NCBI RefSeq assembly: GCF_028707975.1
Contig: NZ_JAQVZX010000005.1
Location: forward strand, 8,544-59,852
Direction: 5' to 3'
Source: Syntrophomonas sp.
Lineage (GTDB): Bacteria > Bacillota > Syntrophomonadia > Syntrophomonadales > Syntrophomonadaceae
DNA length: 51,309 bases
Below are positions 8,182 to 18,175 of this stretch, one piece after another. Made by a program: the position numbers and the translations under genes. The first letter of the stretch is position 1. Every line of letters starts with the position of its first letter. The notes below the pieces were generated by a model, which was not told where the DNA came from, did no database searches, and was given only the letters and a program-made list of their open reading frames with translations.

Positions 8182-9168
8182 TTGAAAGCAGTATGTCTTT
8201 TTTCCGGTGGCTTGGATTCTCAATTGGCCGCCGCTTTGGTTAAAAATCAGGGTGTGACTGTCATCGGGGTTAATTTCTCCAGCCCCTTTTTCGGAGCGAA
8301 CCGCGCCACTCACCTGGCTGCCAAAGCACTGGGAATTCAATTATTTGTCCTGGATACCGGACAGGAATACATAGAAGAGGTACTAAAAACCCCGGTTTAT
8401 GGTTATGGTAAAAATTTAAATCCCTGTATTGACTGCCATGGTTTTATGCTTAGAAAAGCCGGAGAATTTATGCAAAAGCTTGAAGCCAGTTTCCTGATTA
8501 GCGGTGAGGTTTTGGGACAAAGGCCTATGAGTCAGAATCGCTCCGCTCTTAATGCGGTAGACAAACTATCAGGCTTTCGGAGTCTGATACTCAGGCCTCT
8601 TTCGGCTCGGCTGCTGCCAGCGACTATCCCGGAAATAGAAGGCTGGGTTGACCGTGAGCAACTGATGGACATAAGCGGTCGTGGTAGAACCCGGCAGATT
8701 GAATTAGCTGAAAAACTAGGGATTTTTGACTACCCCACGCCTGCCGGGGGCTGTTTGTTGACAGAAGCCAATTTTAGCCGCCGTCTGAAGAAAATGTTGG
8801 AAGTGAAACCGGAGCTGGAACCAGGGGAAATGGAAATCCTAAAACTGGGACGCCATTTTTATCTGGGGGAAAGAACCTTGCTGGCTGTAGGTAGGAATCA
8901 CTCGGAAAATGAAAGCATTCAAAAAATCTCCCGGGGAGACGATTATCTTTTCAAAGTTCTGGATCGTCCCGGACCTCTGGGCCTCTTACGGGGATTTGCT
9001 GGTCTAAAAGCAGATGAAATCAACCAGGCCGCCGCCATAGTAGCCAGGTACAGTGATGCCAGGAAAGAAAATACGGCCCAGGTTAAATTTTTTAAGCCAG
9101 GGAGCGAGGCTTTTGAGACCATAAGTGTAACGCCGTTACCCCCAGCTGATGTTCCCGCCAGCATCTGA
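8182..9168 (+). CDS. PP-loop ATPase of ThiI/MnmA type with a C-terminal RNA-binding-like domain
   Basis: A 328-residue protein. The PP-loop motif SGGLDSQ is at residues ~8-14, used to adenylate a nucleobase before sulfur insertion. NPCIDCHGFM gives a CxxC typical of thiolation enzymes, followed by ISGEVLGQRPMSQ and PTPAGGCLLT. The last ~110 residues (KLGRHFYLGERTLLAVGRN) resemble the NFACT-R-type RNA-binding module known to be fused to ThiI-like proteins in some bacteria. It starts at TTG (8182) after AGGAAAGGAAGAG. It is shorter than ThiI and lacks the THUMP domain. A role in tRNA 2- or 4-thiouridine formation is likely, but the target base is unknown. Confidence 0.82.
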   Translation: MKAVCLFSGGLDSQLAAALVKNQGVTVIGVNFSSPFFGANRATHLAAKALGIQLFVLDTGQEYIEEVLKTPVYGYGKNLNPCIDCHGFMLRKAGEFMQKLEASFLISGEVLGQRPMSQNRSALNAVDKLSGFRSLILRPLSARLLPATIPEIEGWVDREQLMDISGRGRTRQIELAEKLGIFDYPTPAGGCLLTEANFSRRLKKMLEVKPELEPGEMEILKLGRHFYLGERTLLAVGRNHSENESIQKISRGDDYLFKVLDRPGPLGLLRGFAGLKADEINQAAAIVARYSDARKENTAQVKFFKPGSEAFETISVTPLPPADVPASI

Positions 9169-9194
9169 GAGGTGGGAAGTTGGAAGTGGGGATG

Positions 9195-9746
9195 TCAATC
9201 GCTAAATATTTTGGGATCGATTTGGGCAAACATGGCCTGGTAACCAGCCCGGCTGGGATGTCCCCCATCGGCCAGCAGCAAATCGCTCCTGACCCGCCCT
9301 TTGTCATCATAAAAAGGGCGGGAAAAATCAATAATCTGCAGACCCTTTTGCGTAGCCAAATCCCTCATCCAGGCGCGCAACCGAACCAAAAGTTTTTCCC
9401 CGTACGGTTCATCCACTGCAGTGGGTATCCCTAGCACCACTTTAATCTTTTCCTTCTCGGCCCGCTCCACCATCTCACGCATGTTCCAGGTGATGCGATC
9501 GAATGACTCTCCACAAATAATATCGTTAGTCCCGCCCATAAGAATGAGATGGCTGGGATTATACTTCAAGACAGCCCTTTCGAAGCGCGCCAGCATGTTC
9601 GAAGTGGTATTACCGTTTATTCCCTGGTTAATCACTTCTCCCTCCAGGACCTCATCCAGCATAGTCACCCATGAGGCCTGCGGTCCCCAGGGGAAACCAT
9701 AGGTAATACTATCCCCCAGGCAGACTATCCGCAAACTATGATTCAT
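9195..9746 (-). CDS. SGNH/GDSL-family hydrolase
   Basis: A 183-residue single-domain esterase/lipase-like protein. Block I is IVCLGDSITYG with the nucleophilic Ser, block II has the oxyanion Gly (NQGINGNTT), block III is GGTNDI with the Asn, and block V is DGGHPSRAGY with the Asp-x-x-His pair. All four catalytic positions are present. There is no signal peptide, so it acts in the cytoplasm or on acylated small molecules. An in-frame start exists at 9779, but the ATG at 9746 follows GGAGGTTTGG and begins right at the domain. It converges on the PP-loop gene. Confidence 0.9.
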   Translation of the reverse strand: MNHSLRIVCLGDSITYGFPWGPQASWVTMLDEVLEGEVINQGINGNTTSNMLARFERAVLKYNPSHLILMGGTNDIICGESFDRITWNMREMVERAEKEKIKVVLGIPTAVDEPYGEKLLVRLRAWMRDLATQKGLQIIDFSRPFYDDKGRVRSDLLLADGGHPSRAGYQAMFAQIDPKIFSD

Positions 9747-9831
9747 CCAAACCTCCATTTCGCTACTACCGCTGTCCACACAAATAATTTATGAAAAATG
9801 TCATTTTTCACATTATACTTTTCCCTGGTCT

Positions 9832-12579
9832 TTATGGTTTTACTGTTTCCTCCAGGCGGCTGATGGTTTCATTTAGCTTCTTGATATTCTCCCCATAGCC
9901 GGCCCAATCTCCATCCCGCAAGAGCTGGTTGGCCCGGTCGTAGTATTCCCGGGCTGACTTGGCCAGTTCAGCTACAGTGGCCACGGGAAGATCTCCCTGG
10001 CTAACCACCACTCCTGGTTGCTGGCTTTCTACGCGCTGGTCTTCACCAAATAATTTAAGCAAAGCCAGCTCAAGCGATGGCTCCATTACCACCTTGTTTT
10101 CGAAAGCGGCAATCACCCGTTTTAATTCCGGCAAGCGGTTATTTTCCGCCTGGAGGTAAAGGGGTTCCACATATAATACGGAATTGCCCATAGGAATAAT
10201 CAGCAGATTACCACGGTATACCCGGGAACCTCTCTGATCCCAGAGACTTAGCTGCTGAGCTATATCTGTATTTTGATTGATTCGGGATTCGATTTGCTCC
10301 GGCCCATATATGGTTTCCTGTTTGGGGAAATTATAGACCAGCATCTTGCCATAATTCTCCCCATCCATGCGCGCGCACATCCAACCCACCATATTAGCCC
10401 GGCTCTTGGGAGTAAAAGGCATCATCAAAATATATTCTGGCTTTTCCGCTTCAGGCAAGCGCATAACCAGGTAATATGGCTCCATCTTCACCTGCTTATC
10501 CTCAACCGTCTCATTGGGTATCAACCAGGGGTCTTCCTTGTTGTAAAACACGGACGGATCAGTCATATGGAAGGTTCGGTACATCTGCGCCTGAACAGAA
10601 AACATATCCACCGGGTAGCGCAAATGGCTGCGCAAGCTCTCGGGCATAGTGCTCAGAGGCTGGTAAACCTTAGGAAATATCCGGCTATAGGTTTTTATAA
10701 TGGGATCCGATTCATCAGCAATATAAAAGTTCATCTTTCCGGTATAAGCATCACATACTACCTTTACTGAATTGCGCAGGTAATTGTGATGCTGCTTGTC
10801 AAAAGGTTCCGAGTACGGATATTTGTCAGAAATGGTATAAGCATCTAAAATCCAGTAAAGCTTGCCATCCTTGTTTATCACAATATAGGGGTCGCCATCA
10901 TAGCTCAGGTAAGGTGCTATTTTTTGCACTCTATCCAGAATATTGCGGTTTATTAAGACCTGGCTCTCATTGGTAATATCCGAGGATAACAGCATTTTAT
11001 AATCTTTTAAGACCCAGCCGAAAAGAAGACGGCGGGCAAAAGACTTGATCTTTATCCCATCCTCTCCCTCATATCGGCTATAAACATTCTTTTCCCCTGC
11101 CGGGTAATCAAATTCTTTTTGCTTGGTGTTTACTATTACATAATTGTCGGTTTTCTCTCCAAAATATATTTCCGGCCGTTCTATTCTCAAATCGGTGCTA
11201 AAGCGCGGTGGTATATCTTTTACATAAAATTCGGGAAAACCCTCCTCGGCCACTTCGGTGACCGGGCTAACCACCAGGCCATAACCGTGAGTGTACATTA
11301 AGCGCTGGTTTATCCAGGTCTTGGCCTGCTGGGGCAGTTCCTCCTGGTCTATCTCCCGCACCGAAAGCATGAGTTGCCGGTACTTACCATCTACCGTATA
11401 GCGATCGACATCAACATCATCAAAAACATAATAACTCCTGAGCTGCTGCAAGTTCTTGTAAGTGGTTCGCAGAGGCTGCCAATCCCAGAGGCGAATATTA
11501 TCTATGGTGCTCTGATGGCTGGAGTCGGAAATATCCAGATTATAGTTAATCTTGAACTTCCGGTTTTCTGCCCGATCCAGGCCGTAGGCCTGGCGGGTAT
11601 ATTTAATAGCGTTTTCAATATAGGGTTTTTCTTTGTTAAACTCATTAGGCTGTACCACTAATTTTTGCATCATTGAAGGATATACACTTCCCATCAGAAA
11701 GGCCACCAGTACCCAGGCACCCAGACTTATCAAAATCCAATTAAATTTCTTGACAAAAATGTTGGCCAGAATAATCACCGCAATGATTAGCGATAACACC
11801 AGGAGAATGCGGTAGCTGAGCAGACGGGCAAAAATGTCACTATAGGTAGCTCCATAGACAACGCCGGTCGAGGAAAAAAGTATATCATAGGCAGCCAGCT
11901 TGTAACCCCAGGCTTTCAGTAAAAATATCACTGCCAGCAGAGTAGCCAGGTGACCTTTGGCAAAGCTAAACTGTCTCCAGTTGCCAAACAGAAGATCCGT
12001 GGAAGCATTTATAAGATAGATTGCTCCCAAGGTTATTAACAATAATATCAGGGCCATAATCAAGGTACCGTAGGCAAACTTGTAGAAAGTCAGGTTGAAG
12101 AAATAGAAGCCTAAATCCTTATTAAAAATAGGATCAGTGGTTCCAAAAGGCACTCGGTTAATATACTGTTGAACTACTATCCAGTTATCAGCAACTACCG
12201 AGCTGACCAAATAAGCAGCAAAAAGGCTAATACCCAGGTAGAGCCAGCGGGAGGATTTTCCCCGCAAAAACTCCTTCCAGGGAGACTTTGCCTCATCGTC
12301 AAGATAGATAACCCGCCCCTCTTCGTCTTCGAAGGCAGGTTCTTCGATAGGTCCCAGGTGACTTCTGGTCAAACGCAGGTTGAAAGCAAAAAGCAAAGCT
12401 GTGGCCAGGAAAATAAATAGATACAAACCTATCTTGTTAAGCAATATGATAGAAAAGACACTCGAGAAGTTAACCGATTGAAACCATAACCAGTCCACAT
12501 ATAGGCTGGCCAGAAAAGATAGTAGCCCCACAACCACAAGAAAAATTACCAGTTTGGTAGTGCTCGATGTTTTTTGCAT
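9832..12579 (-). CDS. UPF0182 family membrane protein
   Basis: A 915-residue protein of the UPF0182 (COG1615) family, close to the usual length. Roughly seven hydrophobic segments fill the first ~310 residues, followed by a long extracytoplasmic domain with family hallmarks such as [19 protein letters not shown] and PKVYQPL. The C-terminal ~60 residues are helical and charged. The biochemical function of the family is unknown. GGAGGAGG lies six bases before the ATG at 12579, preferred over the TTG two codons upstream. It stands apart from the mqn genes behind a long hairpin. Confidence 0.9.
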   Translation of the reverse strand: MQKTSSTTKLVIFLVVVGLLSFLASLYVDWLWFQSVNFSSVFSIILLNKIGLYLFIFLATALLFAFNLRLTRSHLGPIEEPAFEDEEGRVIYLDDEAKSPWKEFLRGKSSRWLYLGISLFAAYLVSSVVADNWIVVQQYINRVPFGTTDPIFNKDLGFYFFNLTFYKFAYGTLIMALILLLITLGAIYLINASTDLLFGNWRQFSFAKGHLATLLAVIFLLKAWGYKLAAYDILFSSTGVVYGATYSDIFARLLSYRILLVLSLIIAVIILANIFVKKFNWILISLGAWVLVAFLMGSVYPSMMQKLVVQPNEFNKEKPYIENAIKYTRQAYGLDRAENRKFKINYNLDISDSSHQSTIDNIRLWDWQPLRTTYKNLQQLRSYYVFDDVDVDRYTVDGKYRQLMLSVREIDQEELPQQAKTWINQRLMYTHGYGLVVSPVTEVAEEGFPEFYVKDIPPRFSTDLRIERPEIYFGEKTDNYVIVNTKQKEFDYPAGEKNVYSRYEGEDGIKIKSFARRLLFGWVLKDYKMLLSSDITNESQVLINRNILDRVQKIAPYLSYDGDPYIVINKDGKLYWILDAYTISDKYPYSEPFDKQHHNYLRNSVKVVCDAYTGKMNFYIADESDPIIKTYSRIFPKVYQPLSTMPESLRSHLRYPVDMFSVQAQMYRTFHMTDPSVFYNKEDPWLIPNETVEDKQVKMEPYYLVMRLPEAEKPEYILMMPFTPKSRANMVGWMCARMDGENYGKMLVYNFPKQETIYGPEQIESRINQNTDIAQQLSLWDQRGSRVYRGNLLIIPMGNSVLYVEPLYLQAENNRLPELKRVIAAFENKVVMEPSLELALLKLFGEDQRVESQQPGVVVSQGDLPVATVAELAKSAREYYDRANQLLRDGDWAGYGENIKKLNETISRLEETVKP

Positions 12580-12660
12580 ATCCAACCTCCTCCAAAATTC
12601 CTATCTAGCAGGGTGTGTCACAGGTGCATTCCAAGCTGTCAGGGGGACAGCCTTTTGATA

Positions 12661-12689
12661 GGTATACAGCAACGAAGCTGCTGTATACC
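12661..12689. terminator. Perfect 11-bp hairpin between the mqn cluster and the UPF0182 gene
   Basis: GGTATACAGCA and TGCTGTATACC flank a 7-nt loop. It ends three bases from the stop codon of the phosphorylase-like gene and is suited to end that transcript or protect its 3' end, but no T run follows on the minus strand. A second, shorter hairpin (GCTGTC/GACAGC at about 12636-12652) follows, with CTTTT on the plus side. Confidence 0.5.
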
Positions 12690-12691
12690 CC

Positions 12692-13594
12692 TTATTTATA
12701 TACTTCTTTCAAGAGAGTCTCCTTACGCAGGTCAGCACAATTGCATCTTTGATTATGGGGCAAGGTTCTAAAGAAATCAAAGACCGTTCTAGCCAGGACA
12801 TAGCTTTCGTTAAAAAATATATCGGTAAGTTCTTCATGCTCCCACGGGCTAACAATTCCTTCGGCATAGTTTACCACCAGGTACAACCCCGCGTAACAAG
12901 CCCCAATCTCCCGCGCCAGGTATACTTCAGGGCAAATACTCTGCCCCACTATGTCACCCCCGGCCATTTTGAAAAACGCCACTTCTGATGGACTCTCAAA
13001 ATGTCGACCATCGGTATTAACATATATTCCCCGGTCGAAGACCCGATGCTTCCAACTTTTCTCCAGCAAGGCCACCAGGTGTTCCCTCATATCTCCACAA
13101 AGAGCCTTACGCATTATTAAAAGGTAGCGTTCATCTAATCCTACATCTTTCCGCATGGAAAAGTCCATATAATCATGGGGTATAACTAGATCCCGAGGTT
13201 TGAGCAGGTGATTTACTGCACCTACCCCGCCTTCAGCCAGTACTCTTTTAACCCCTGCTTGCCGCAATACCCAAAAAACCTGACGCGAAGCATCGGCCCT
13301 GCTGATCCCGCTTCGCCAGCCATGCATCCGGCAGCTTAAGACTCTCCGGTCTTCTTCCGCTCCTTTAATATTAATCAGCTTGAACTCGGGGCTCAGACCA
13401 TATGGAGTAGAAAAAATCAGCCCTTTTTCCAGAACCTGAACATAATCCAAGCTCAGACTTTCTGGAACCTCAATACTTAAACTGCTGGATCCGCCGATAA
13501 AGGCCAGCTCACTGCAAGGAACTTCCACCTGCCTATCTAACTCCTCTCTGACATTACATATTGATAATATTATATTAATCCCCATACCCAGCAC
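12692..13594 (-). CDS. Nucleoside phosphorylase of the MTAP/PNP family, mqn-associated
   Basis: A 300-residue protein resembling methylthioadenosine/purine nucleoside phosphorylases. It has a glycine-rich start (AFIGGSSS), SCRMHGWRSG at the place of the family's HGRxH phosphate-binding segment, and a VLAEGGVGAVNHLLKPRDLV stretch, plus MAGGDIVGQS and CPEVYLAREIGACYAGL near the end. The sequence is divergent at the expected phosphate-site residues. It is the last gene of a menaquinone futalosine cluster, so it may be the enzyme that cleaves futalosine or aminofutalosine (the MqnB step). That is an inference from position. The N-terminal ~22 residues do not look like family sequence, and a GTG at 13528 is a possible true start. 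Confidence 0.72.
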   Translation of the reverse strand: MLGMGINIILSICNVREELDRQVEVPCSELAFIGGSSSLSIEVPESLSLDYVQVLEKGLIFSTPYGLSPEFKLINIKGAEEDRRVLSCRMHGWRSGISRADASRQVFWVLRQAGVKRVLAEGGVGAVNHLLKPRDLVIPHDYMDFSMRKDVGLDERYLLIMRKALCGDMREHLVALLEKSWKHRVFDRGIYVNTDGRHFESPSEVAFFKMAGGDIVGQSICPEVYLAREIGACYAGLYLVVNYAEGIVSPWEHEELTDIFFNESYVLARTVFDFFRTLPHNQRCNCADLRKETLLKEVYK

Positions 13595-13630
13595 TAGTGC
13601 TGATGATAAACGTTAAAGCAGGAAGGATAG

Positions 13631-14701
13631 TTAAAACACCTCTAAAATCCGATATTCAGTATCCCGTAGAGCAGGAATTCTACCTGCTCCGCTTATAAGA
13701 TCAATCATTTCTTCTTTCTTCATTTTGTATTCCAGACCTGCCGAACGAACCACATTTTCTTCTATCATAATACTGCCCAGGTCATCAGCGCCAAAAAACA
13801 ATGAAACCTGCCCGACTCGATCCCCCTGGGTAACCCAGGAGCCCTGGATGTGAACAAAATTATCCAGGTAGAGCCGGGACAAAGCCAGAAATTTCAGGTA
13901 CTGCACCGGATACATTTTGCGCCCCATCAGTTCATTATTACCCGGTTGATAAGTCCAGGGGATAAATGCTCTGAACCCTCCAGTTTCGTCCTGCAAATCT
14001 CTTATCATCCGCAGGTGAGCAACCCGGTGTTCAAGCTGGTCGACACTCCCCATCATCATGGTAGCGGTCGTCTCCATACCGATTTCATGGGCGATTTTCA
14101 TTACTTCCAGCCATTGCCGGCTGCTAATCTTATTGGGACTAATCTCTTTACGCACCTCATCATGCAAAACCTCGGCCCCGCCGCCAGGAAGTGAATCCAG
14201 ACCGGCCGCTTTTAGGCGCAAGAGTGTTTCTCTTATATTTAGCCCGGAAATTCGAGCAATAAAAGCAATCTCTGGAGCGGTCAAAGAATGAATACAAATA
14301 TCATAACGGGCTTTGATACTGCTAAACATTTCTTCAAAATACCTTATATCCAGATCTTCGTTAAGCCCACCCTGAATCATAAGCTGGGTAGCTCCCAGCT
14401 TTATGGCTTCATCAATCTTGGCAAAAAGGCTTTCCTGGCTTATCACATAAGCATCTGCATCCTCCTTGTCCCGGTAAAAGGCACAAAAGCGGCATTTACA
14501 TGAACAAATATTGCTGTAGTTGATATTCCGGTCAATAATAAAAGTGGCCTGGTTATTGCCAAACCTTTCTTCCCTTTTCAGGTTAGCGGCCTGTCCTATC
14601 TCCAGAAGCTCTCCTTGCTCATACAATAGCAGGAAATCTTTATCGCTCATGCGCCGCCCATCCATAATCCCCTTTATTCGCTGCTTAATAGTCACTGACA
14701 C
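13631..14701 (-). CDS. mqnC: Cyclic dehypoxanthinyl futalosine synthase
   Basis: A 356-residue radical SAM enzyme closing the second ring of the menaquinone precursor in the futalosine pathway. The cluster-binding cysteines are in CSCKCRFCAFYR (CxxxCxxC). Other conserved blocks are MIQGGLNEDL, DSLPGGGAEVL, TTATMMMG and the C-terminal GADDLGSIMIEENVV, which distinguishes MqnC from its relatives. Length is normal. It lies 24 bp after mqnA and 36 bp before the phosphorylase-like gene. Confidence 0.92.
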   Translation of the reverse strand: MSVTIKQRIKGIMDGRRMSDKDFLLLYEQGELLEIGQAANLKREERFGNNQATFIIDRNINYSNICSCKCRFCAFYRDKEDADAYVISQESLFAKIDEAIKLGATQLMIQGGLNEDLDIRYFEEMFSSIKARYDICIHSLTAPEIAFIARISGLNIRETLLRLKAAGLDSLPGGGAEVLHDEVRKEISPNKISSRQWLEVMKIAHEIGMETTATMMMGSVDQLEHRVAHLRMIRDLQDETGGFRAFIPWTYQPGNNELMGRKMYPVQYLKFLALSRLYLDNFVHIQGSWVTQGDRVGQVSLFFGADDLGSIMIEENVVRSAGLEYKMKKEEMIDLISGAGRIPALRDTEYRILEVF

Positions 14702-14725
14702 CTCTCTCCGCCTTCCGTCCTCCGC

Positions 14726-15553
14726 TCAAATATCCAGTATTTCCAGTGGCGGCACCTCATCTAAAAGACCCTGATTTTTCGCCTGGCGATAGTATTCCAG
14801 TAAACCTTCCTGTTTGCTGAAATCAAAGTCAAAGCGTAAACAGCGAAAATAGTCTACCAAATAATCGGCGCCAAAATCTTCCCATTGTGAGGCTTTTTCT
14901 GCCACATCCCGAACATTTTCCAGGCTAAATTTTATCGATTCGGTAAAGGTCTGCTTAATAATTTTTAACTGCTCTCGGTTCTTGCCGGCAAAGTCCTTTC
15001 GAATCGCCCAGAGCGCAAATACCATAGGCAAGCCAGTAAACTTCTTCCATTCCTCACCCAGGTCATAAATGTACAGGCGATCCTGGTTCTTGTAACGAGC
15101 TCTCAGAGCATCATCCCCAATCAGTAGTGCTGCATCAGCTTCCAAAAGCATGGCTCCCAGTTCTGGAGCAGAGGAAAAGTACTCCGGTTGAATATTGTAG
15201 TAGCGGGCTAGAATCACACGCAGCAGGGCCTGCGAAGTAGCAGAAGTATTGGTAAGGGCCACTTTCTTATGATGCAGTTCATTTATGGGTACTTTGGAAA
15301 AAAAGTAAATGCTCTTCACTTCTCCGTCACAACTTATCGATATGTCGGGCATAAGCACATAATCCTGGTAATTCCGGGCATACGCTATGGAAGGTATAGG
15401 GGCCAAATCCAGGAGATTTTCCTGGAGCATCCGGTTAAGATCAGAAGGATTACCTTTAATTAAATCAATCTCCAATAGAAATTTTTTCTCTATCAAACCA
15501 TAAAACAAAGGAAAACAATTAATAAATTGTATATGGCCAACTCTCGGTCGCAT
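14726..15553 (-). CDS. mqnA: Chorismate dehydratase
   Basis: A 275-residue MqnA-family protein that dehydrates chorismate to 3-enolpyruvylbenzoate at the start of the futalosine route to menaquinone. The N-terminal block RVGHIQFINCFPLFYGL, the SIAYAR segment and LTNTSATSQALLRVIL are typical of the periplasmic-binding-protein-like fold. The reading frame is open 31 codons further upstream. The ATG at 15553 after AAGGGAG gives the family's normal length and N-terminus. It sits between mqnE and mqnC. Confidence 0.92.
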   Translation of the reverse strand: MRPRVGHIQFINCFPLFYGLIEKKFLLEIDLIKGNPSDLNRMLQENLLDLAPIPSIAYARNYQDYVLMPDISISCDGEVKSIYFFSKVPINELHHKKVALTNTSATSQALLRVILARYYNIQPEYFSSAPELGAMLLEADAALLIGDDALRARYKNQDRLYIYDLGEEWKKFTGLPMVFALWAIRKDFAGKNREQLKIIKQTFTESIKFSLENVRDVAEKASQWEDFGADYLVDYFRCLRFDFDFSKQEGLLEYYRQAKNQGLLDEVPPLEILDI

Positions 15554-15682
15554 AAGCTTAGACTCCCTTCTGAAAAACTGTAATAACGGCGGGGGTCTGT
15601 TCCTGCCGTTCCAGGTATAAGGCATTTGCGTTCGCAATTGCTTCATAAAACCCTTTTTGTTAAAAAGTGCTGCAATAAAACC

Positions 15683-16780
15683 CTAAAACTCACGGATAAT
15701 GTTATATAAGGTATCTCTCTCCGTTGGGATACATCCAGCCTCTCTGATTATGTGTACCAGATCTTCTTTGCTGATCCCCTTCTCTGTACTGGCTCCAGCA
15801 GCATGCATTATCCTTTCCTCCACGACAGTCCCGTCAATATCATCGGCTCCAAATTCCAAAGCAATCTGAGCCACGGGTAGCCCTAGCATAATCCAAAAGG
15901 CTTTTATATGCTCTATATTGTCCAACAGGAGACGTGAAATGGCAATGGTCTTCAAATCATCAACCGCTCCGGTTCTCTTTAGGTGGCTGATTTTGGTATT
16001 TTCCGGAAGGAAGGGTAAAGGGATAAATGCCTGAAAACCAGGGGCCTCATCCTGCAAATCACGCAGGCGAATCAGGTGGTCAACCCTATCTTCAATCTTT
16101 TCAATGTGACCATAGAGCATGGTACAATTGGTCTTTATTTCCATCCGGTGTGCAATTCGGTGAACATCTAACCATTCATCACTGCTAGCTTTGCGCGGGC
16201 ACAGTTCCTGGCGTATATTATCATTGAGGATTTCAGCGCCTCCACCTGGAATTGAACCGAGTCCTGCATCCTTCAAATGTTGAAGTACCTCACGCACCGA
16301 TAGCCCACTGATTTTGGAGAAATGAAAAATCTCCACCGCGGTAAATGCCTGAATGTGAATATCAGGGAAGGCCTGATGCAGGCGGGAAATCACCTCAAGA
16401 TAGTAATCAAGTCCCATATGGGGGTGCATAGCACTTACTACATGGAATTCCGTAATTCCATGGTCAACTGCTTCAGCCCCGTAGGCAAAAGCCTCTTCCG
16501 GGCTCATTAAGTAAGGGCCTGCACTGCCATTTTCGTCTACTCCAAAAGCACAGAATTGACAGCGCGATACGCAGATATTGGTAAGGTTTATGTGCCGGTT
16601 TACATTGAAATAGACCCGGGGACCTGATATTAAATGTTTTTTGGAGCGGGCCATTTCCCCGATAGCCAATAAATCTTTACTTTGGTATAAGTAAATTCCG
16701 TCTTCCCGCGATAGCCTTTCCCGGTGATTAATCTTATTCCTTATTTCTTCTAATTTATTATTCATGATTTTATTATTCAT
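15683..16780 (-). CDS. mqnE: Aminodeoxyfutalosine synthase
   Basis: A ~365-residue radical SAM enzyme joining the MqnA product to SAM-derived adenosine. It has CVSRCQFCAFG (CxxxCxxC), FHVVSAMHPHMGLDYY, GSIPGGGAEIL, TNCTMLYGH and the C-terminal GADDIDGTVVEERIMHAAGA that marks MqnE. The start is ambiguous. The ATG at 16780 is chosen, but an ATG four codons upstream hugs the AAAGGA site and another lies five codons downstream. The two near-identical ATGAATAATAAA copies (16754-16780) look like a small tandem duplication at the start. It is the first gene of the mqn run. Confidence 0.9.
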   Translation of the reverse strand: MNNKIMNNKLEEIRNKINHRERLSREDGIYLYQSKDLLAIGEMARSKKHLISGPRVYFNVNRHINLTNICVSRCQFCAFGVDENGSAGPYLMSPEEAFAYGAEAVDHGITEFHVVSAMHPHMGLDYYLEVISRLHQAFPDIHIQAFTAVEIFHFSKISGLSVREVLQHLKDAGLGSIPGGGAEILNDNIRQELCPRKASSDEWLDVHRIAHRMEIKTNCTMLYGHIEKIEDRVDHLIRLRDLQDEAPGFQAFIPLPFLPENTKISHLKRTGAVDDLKTIAISRLLLDNIEHIKAFWIMLGLPVAQIALEFGADDIDGTVVEERIMHAAGASTEKGISKEDLVHIIREAGCIPTERDTLYNIIREF

Positions 16781-16927
16781 GATTATATCCATTCCTTTCG
16801 CTTCGCTCAGGCACAAAACGTAATGAAAGAATTTCTTTCAGACTTCATCTCCCTGTTACTGCTTAGGACAATTATAACAGAAACTTAACTTCAAGGAAGC
16901 TTATCCGCCCTTTCTATATTTGATTAG

Positions 16928-16979
16928 TGATGGCACTGCAAAAAGTTTTTAATATACAGTCGTTTGCATAAAATATACC
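16928..16979 (+). repeat. Solo end of the CACTGCAAAAA element
   Basis: TGATGGCACTGCAAAAAG followed by AATATACAGTCGTTTGC and a TATAC stretch matches the 'A' ends of the copies at 39923 and 44550. No partner end is found nearby, so this is a decayed or one-ended copy. It lies in the 336-bp gap between mqnE and ddl. The rest of the gap is AT-rich with no other feature seen. Confidence 0.65.
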
Positions 16980-17116
16980 CTTCACCCCCCTACTTTCTTT
17001 TGTAAAATAAAATATATTATGTTAACTATATTTGCCCAAAACAAAGCTGGTCATGACTTGCATCAAGACCAGCTTATATCTTCAGCCAGTTTGCGATTTT
17101 ACTCCTAAAGAAAACT

Positions 17117-18046
17117 TTAATTCTCCAAAGCCATTTTAACAAAAAGCTCAAGTAATTCTGGAAAACTGATACCTGCTGCCCTGGCTGCATCAGGAACCAG
17201 GCTGGTGCCAGTCATTCCTGGAAGCGTATTAATTTCTAATATATATGGATTACCTTCCCGGTCAAGTATCAAATCAACCCTTGCATAACCTCTGCACCCC
17301 ACCGCCTCATAGGCTTTACGGCTTATTTCCTCCACCTTTTCTCTTTCCTGTTCACTGATTCTGGCGGGTATTATATGATCCGACATTCCCGGCATATACT
17401 TGGATTCATAATCGTAGTATTCGTTCCTGGGTACTATCTCAATTACTGGCAATACGTTAAGACGCTCTTTACCCAATACCGTTACAGTAAGCTCAGCCCC
17501 GGCAATGAATTTTTCCACCAGGATTTCTTCATCCAGGGAAAAAGCCATTTCTAAAGCCAGCAAAATATCATTGGCCTCCCTAACAATCGATGTACCCACG
17601 CTAGAACCCTGAGTAACCGGTTTAACTACCAGAGGTAGACCAAAGTTTTCCACTAGCAAGGCAGGGTCAAATAAATCCTTTTTGAACTGTCTCTTTTTCA
17701 TAACCAGAAAATCAGCATTGGGCAAACCTTCAAAGCCCAAGAGTTTCTTGGTCATTACTTTGTTCATACAAACAGCACTGGCCAAAACCCCAGACCCCGT
17801 GTAAGGTATTCCCAGAAGTTCAAGGTAACCTTGAACGGTACCATCTTCCCCATTTCTACCGTGCAGAGTTATAAAAACCACATCTGGAGAAATTTCCTTT
17901 ATCCGATGCATAGTCTCAGGGGTAAAGTCTAAAGCTTCCACTTCATATCCCGCTTCTCTTAGACCCTCATAAACAGCTTTTCCGCTTCTTAAGGAAACCT
18001 CCCGTTCCTCAGAAGTACCTCCCATCAGCACCAGTACTCTTTTCAC
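17117..18046 (-). CDS. ddl: D-alanine--D-alanine ligase
   Basis: A 309-residue ATP-grasp ligase making the D-Ala-D-Ala dipeptide for peptidoglycan. It shows [14 protein letters not shown] at the N-terminus, [50 protein letters not shown] and the C-terminal [12 protein letters not shown] with metal-binding Glu and Asn. The frame is open to 18178, but the extra N-terminus is encoded by two repeat fragments. The GTG at 18046, preceded by AAGGGGTG, gives the family's length and N-terminal [10 protein letters not shown]. This trimmed start is clearly better. Confidence 0.94.
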   Translation of the reverse strand: MKRVLVLMGGTSEEREVSLRSGKAVYEGLREAGYEVEALDFTPETMHRIKEISPDVVFITLHGRNGEDGTVQGYLELLGIPYTGSGVLASAVCMNKVMTKKLLGFEGLPNADFLVMKKRQFKKDLFDPALLVENFGLPLVVKPVTQGSSVGTSIVREANDILLALEMAFSLDEEILVEKFIAGAELTVTVLGKERLNVLPVIEIVPRNEYYDYESKYMPGMSDHIIPARISEQEREKVEEISRKAYEAVGCRGYARVDLILDREGNPYILEINTLPGMTGTSLVPDAARAAGISFPELLELFVKMALEN

Positions 18047-18078
18047 TCTTTCACCCCTTAATATTTTAAAGGTTATTG

Positions 18079-18112
18079 TTGTCGCTGCAACTGCAAAAAA
18101 ATCATAAATATT
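18079..18112 (+). repeat. Degenerate end of the CACTGCAAAAA element
   Basis: TTGTCGCTGCAACTGCAAAA followed by AAATCATAAATATTA looks like a damaged 'A' end, with an extra CTGCAA inserted. It lies directly upstream of the ddl start, where it would form part of the 5' leader. Confidence 0.45.
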
Positions 18113-18133
18113 ATTTTGCTTGTATAAGTATTC

Positions 18134-18175
18134 TAACCCCCCATGCCCTGAGGACACAAGCACCGAAAATGGGGG
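18134..18175 (-). repeat. Second dispersed repeat (GGTTGTGCCC type), copy 2
   Basis: On the minus strand it reads CCCCCATTTTC then GGTGCTTGTGTCCTCAGGGC and ATGGGGGGTTA. This aligns almost end to end with 39267-39311 apart from a 3-base gap and a few substitutions. It lies upstream of ddl, and translation through it produces the false N-terminal extension of the ddl frame. Confidence 0.6.
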
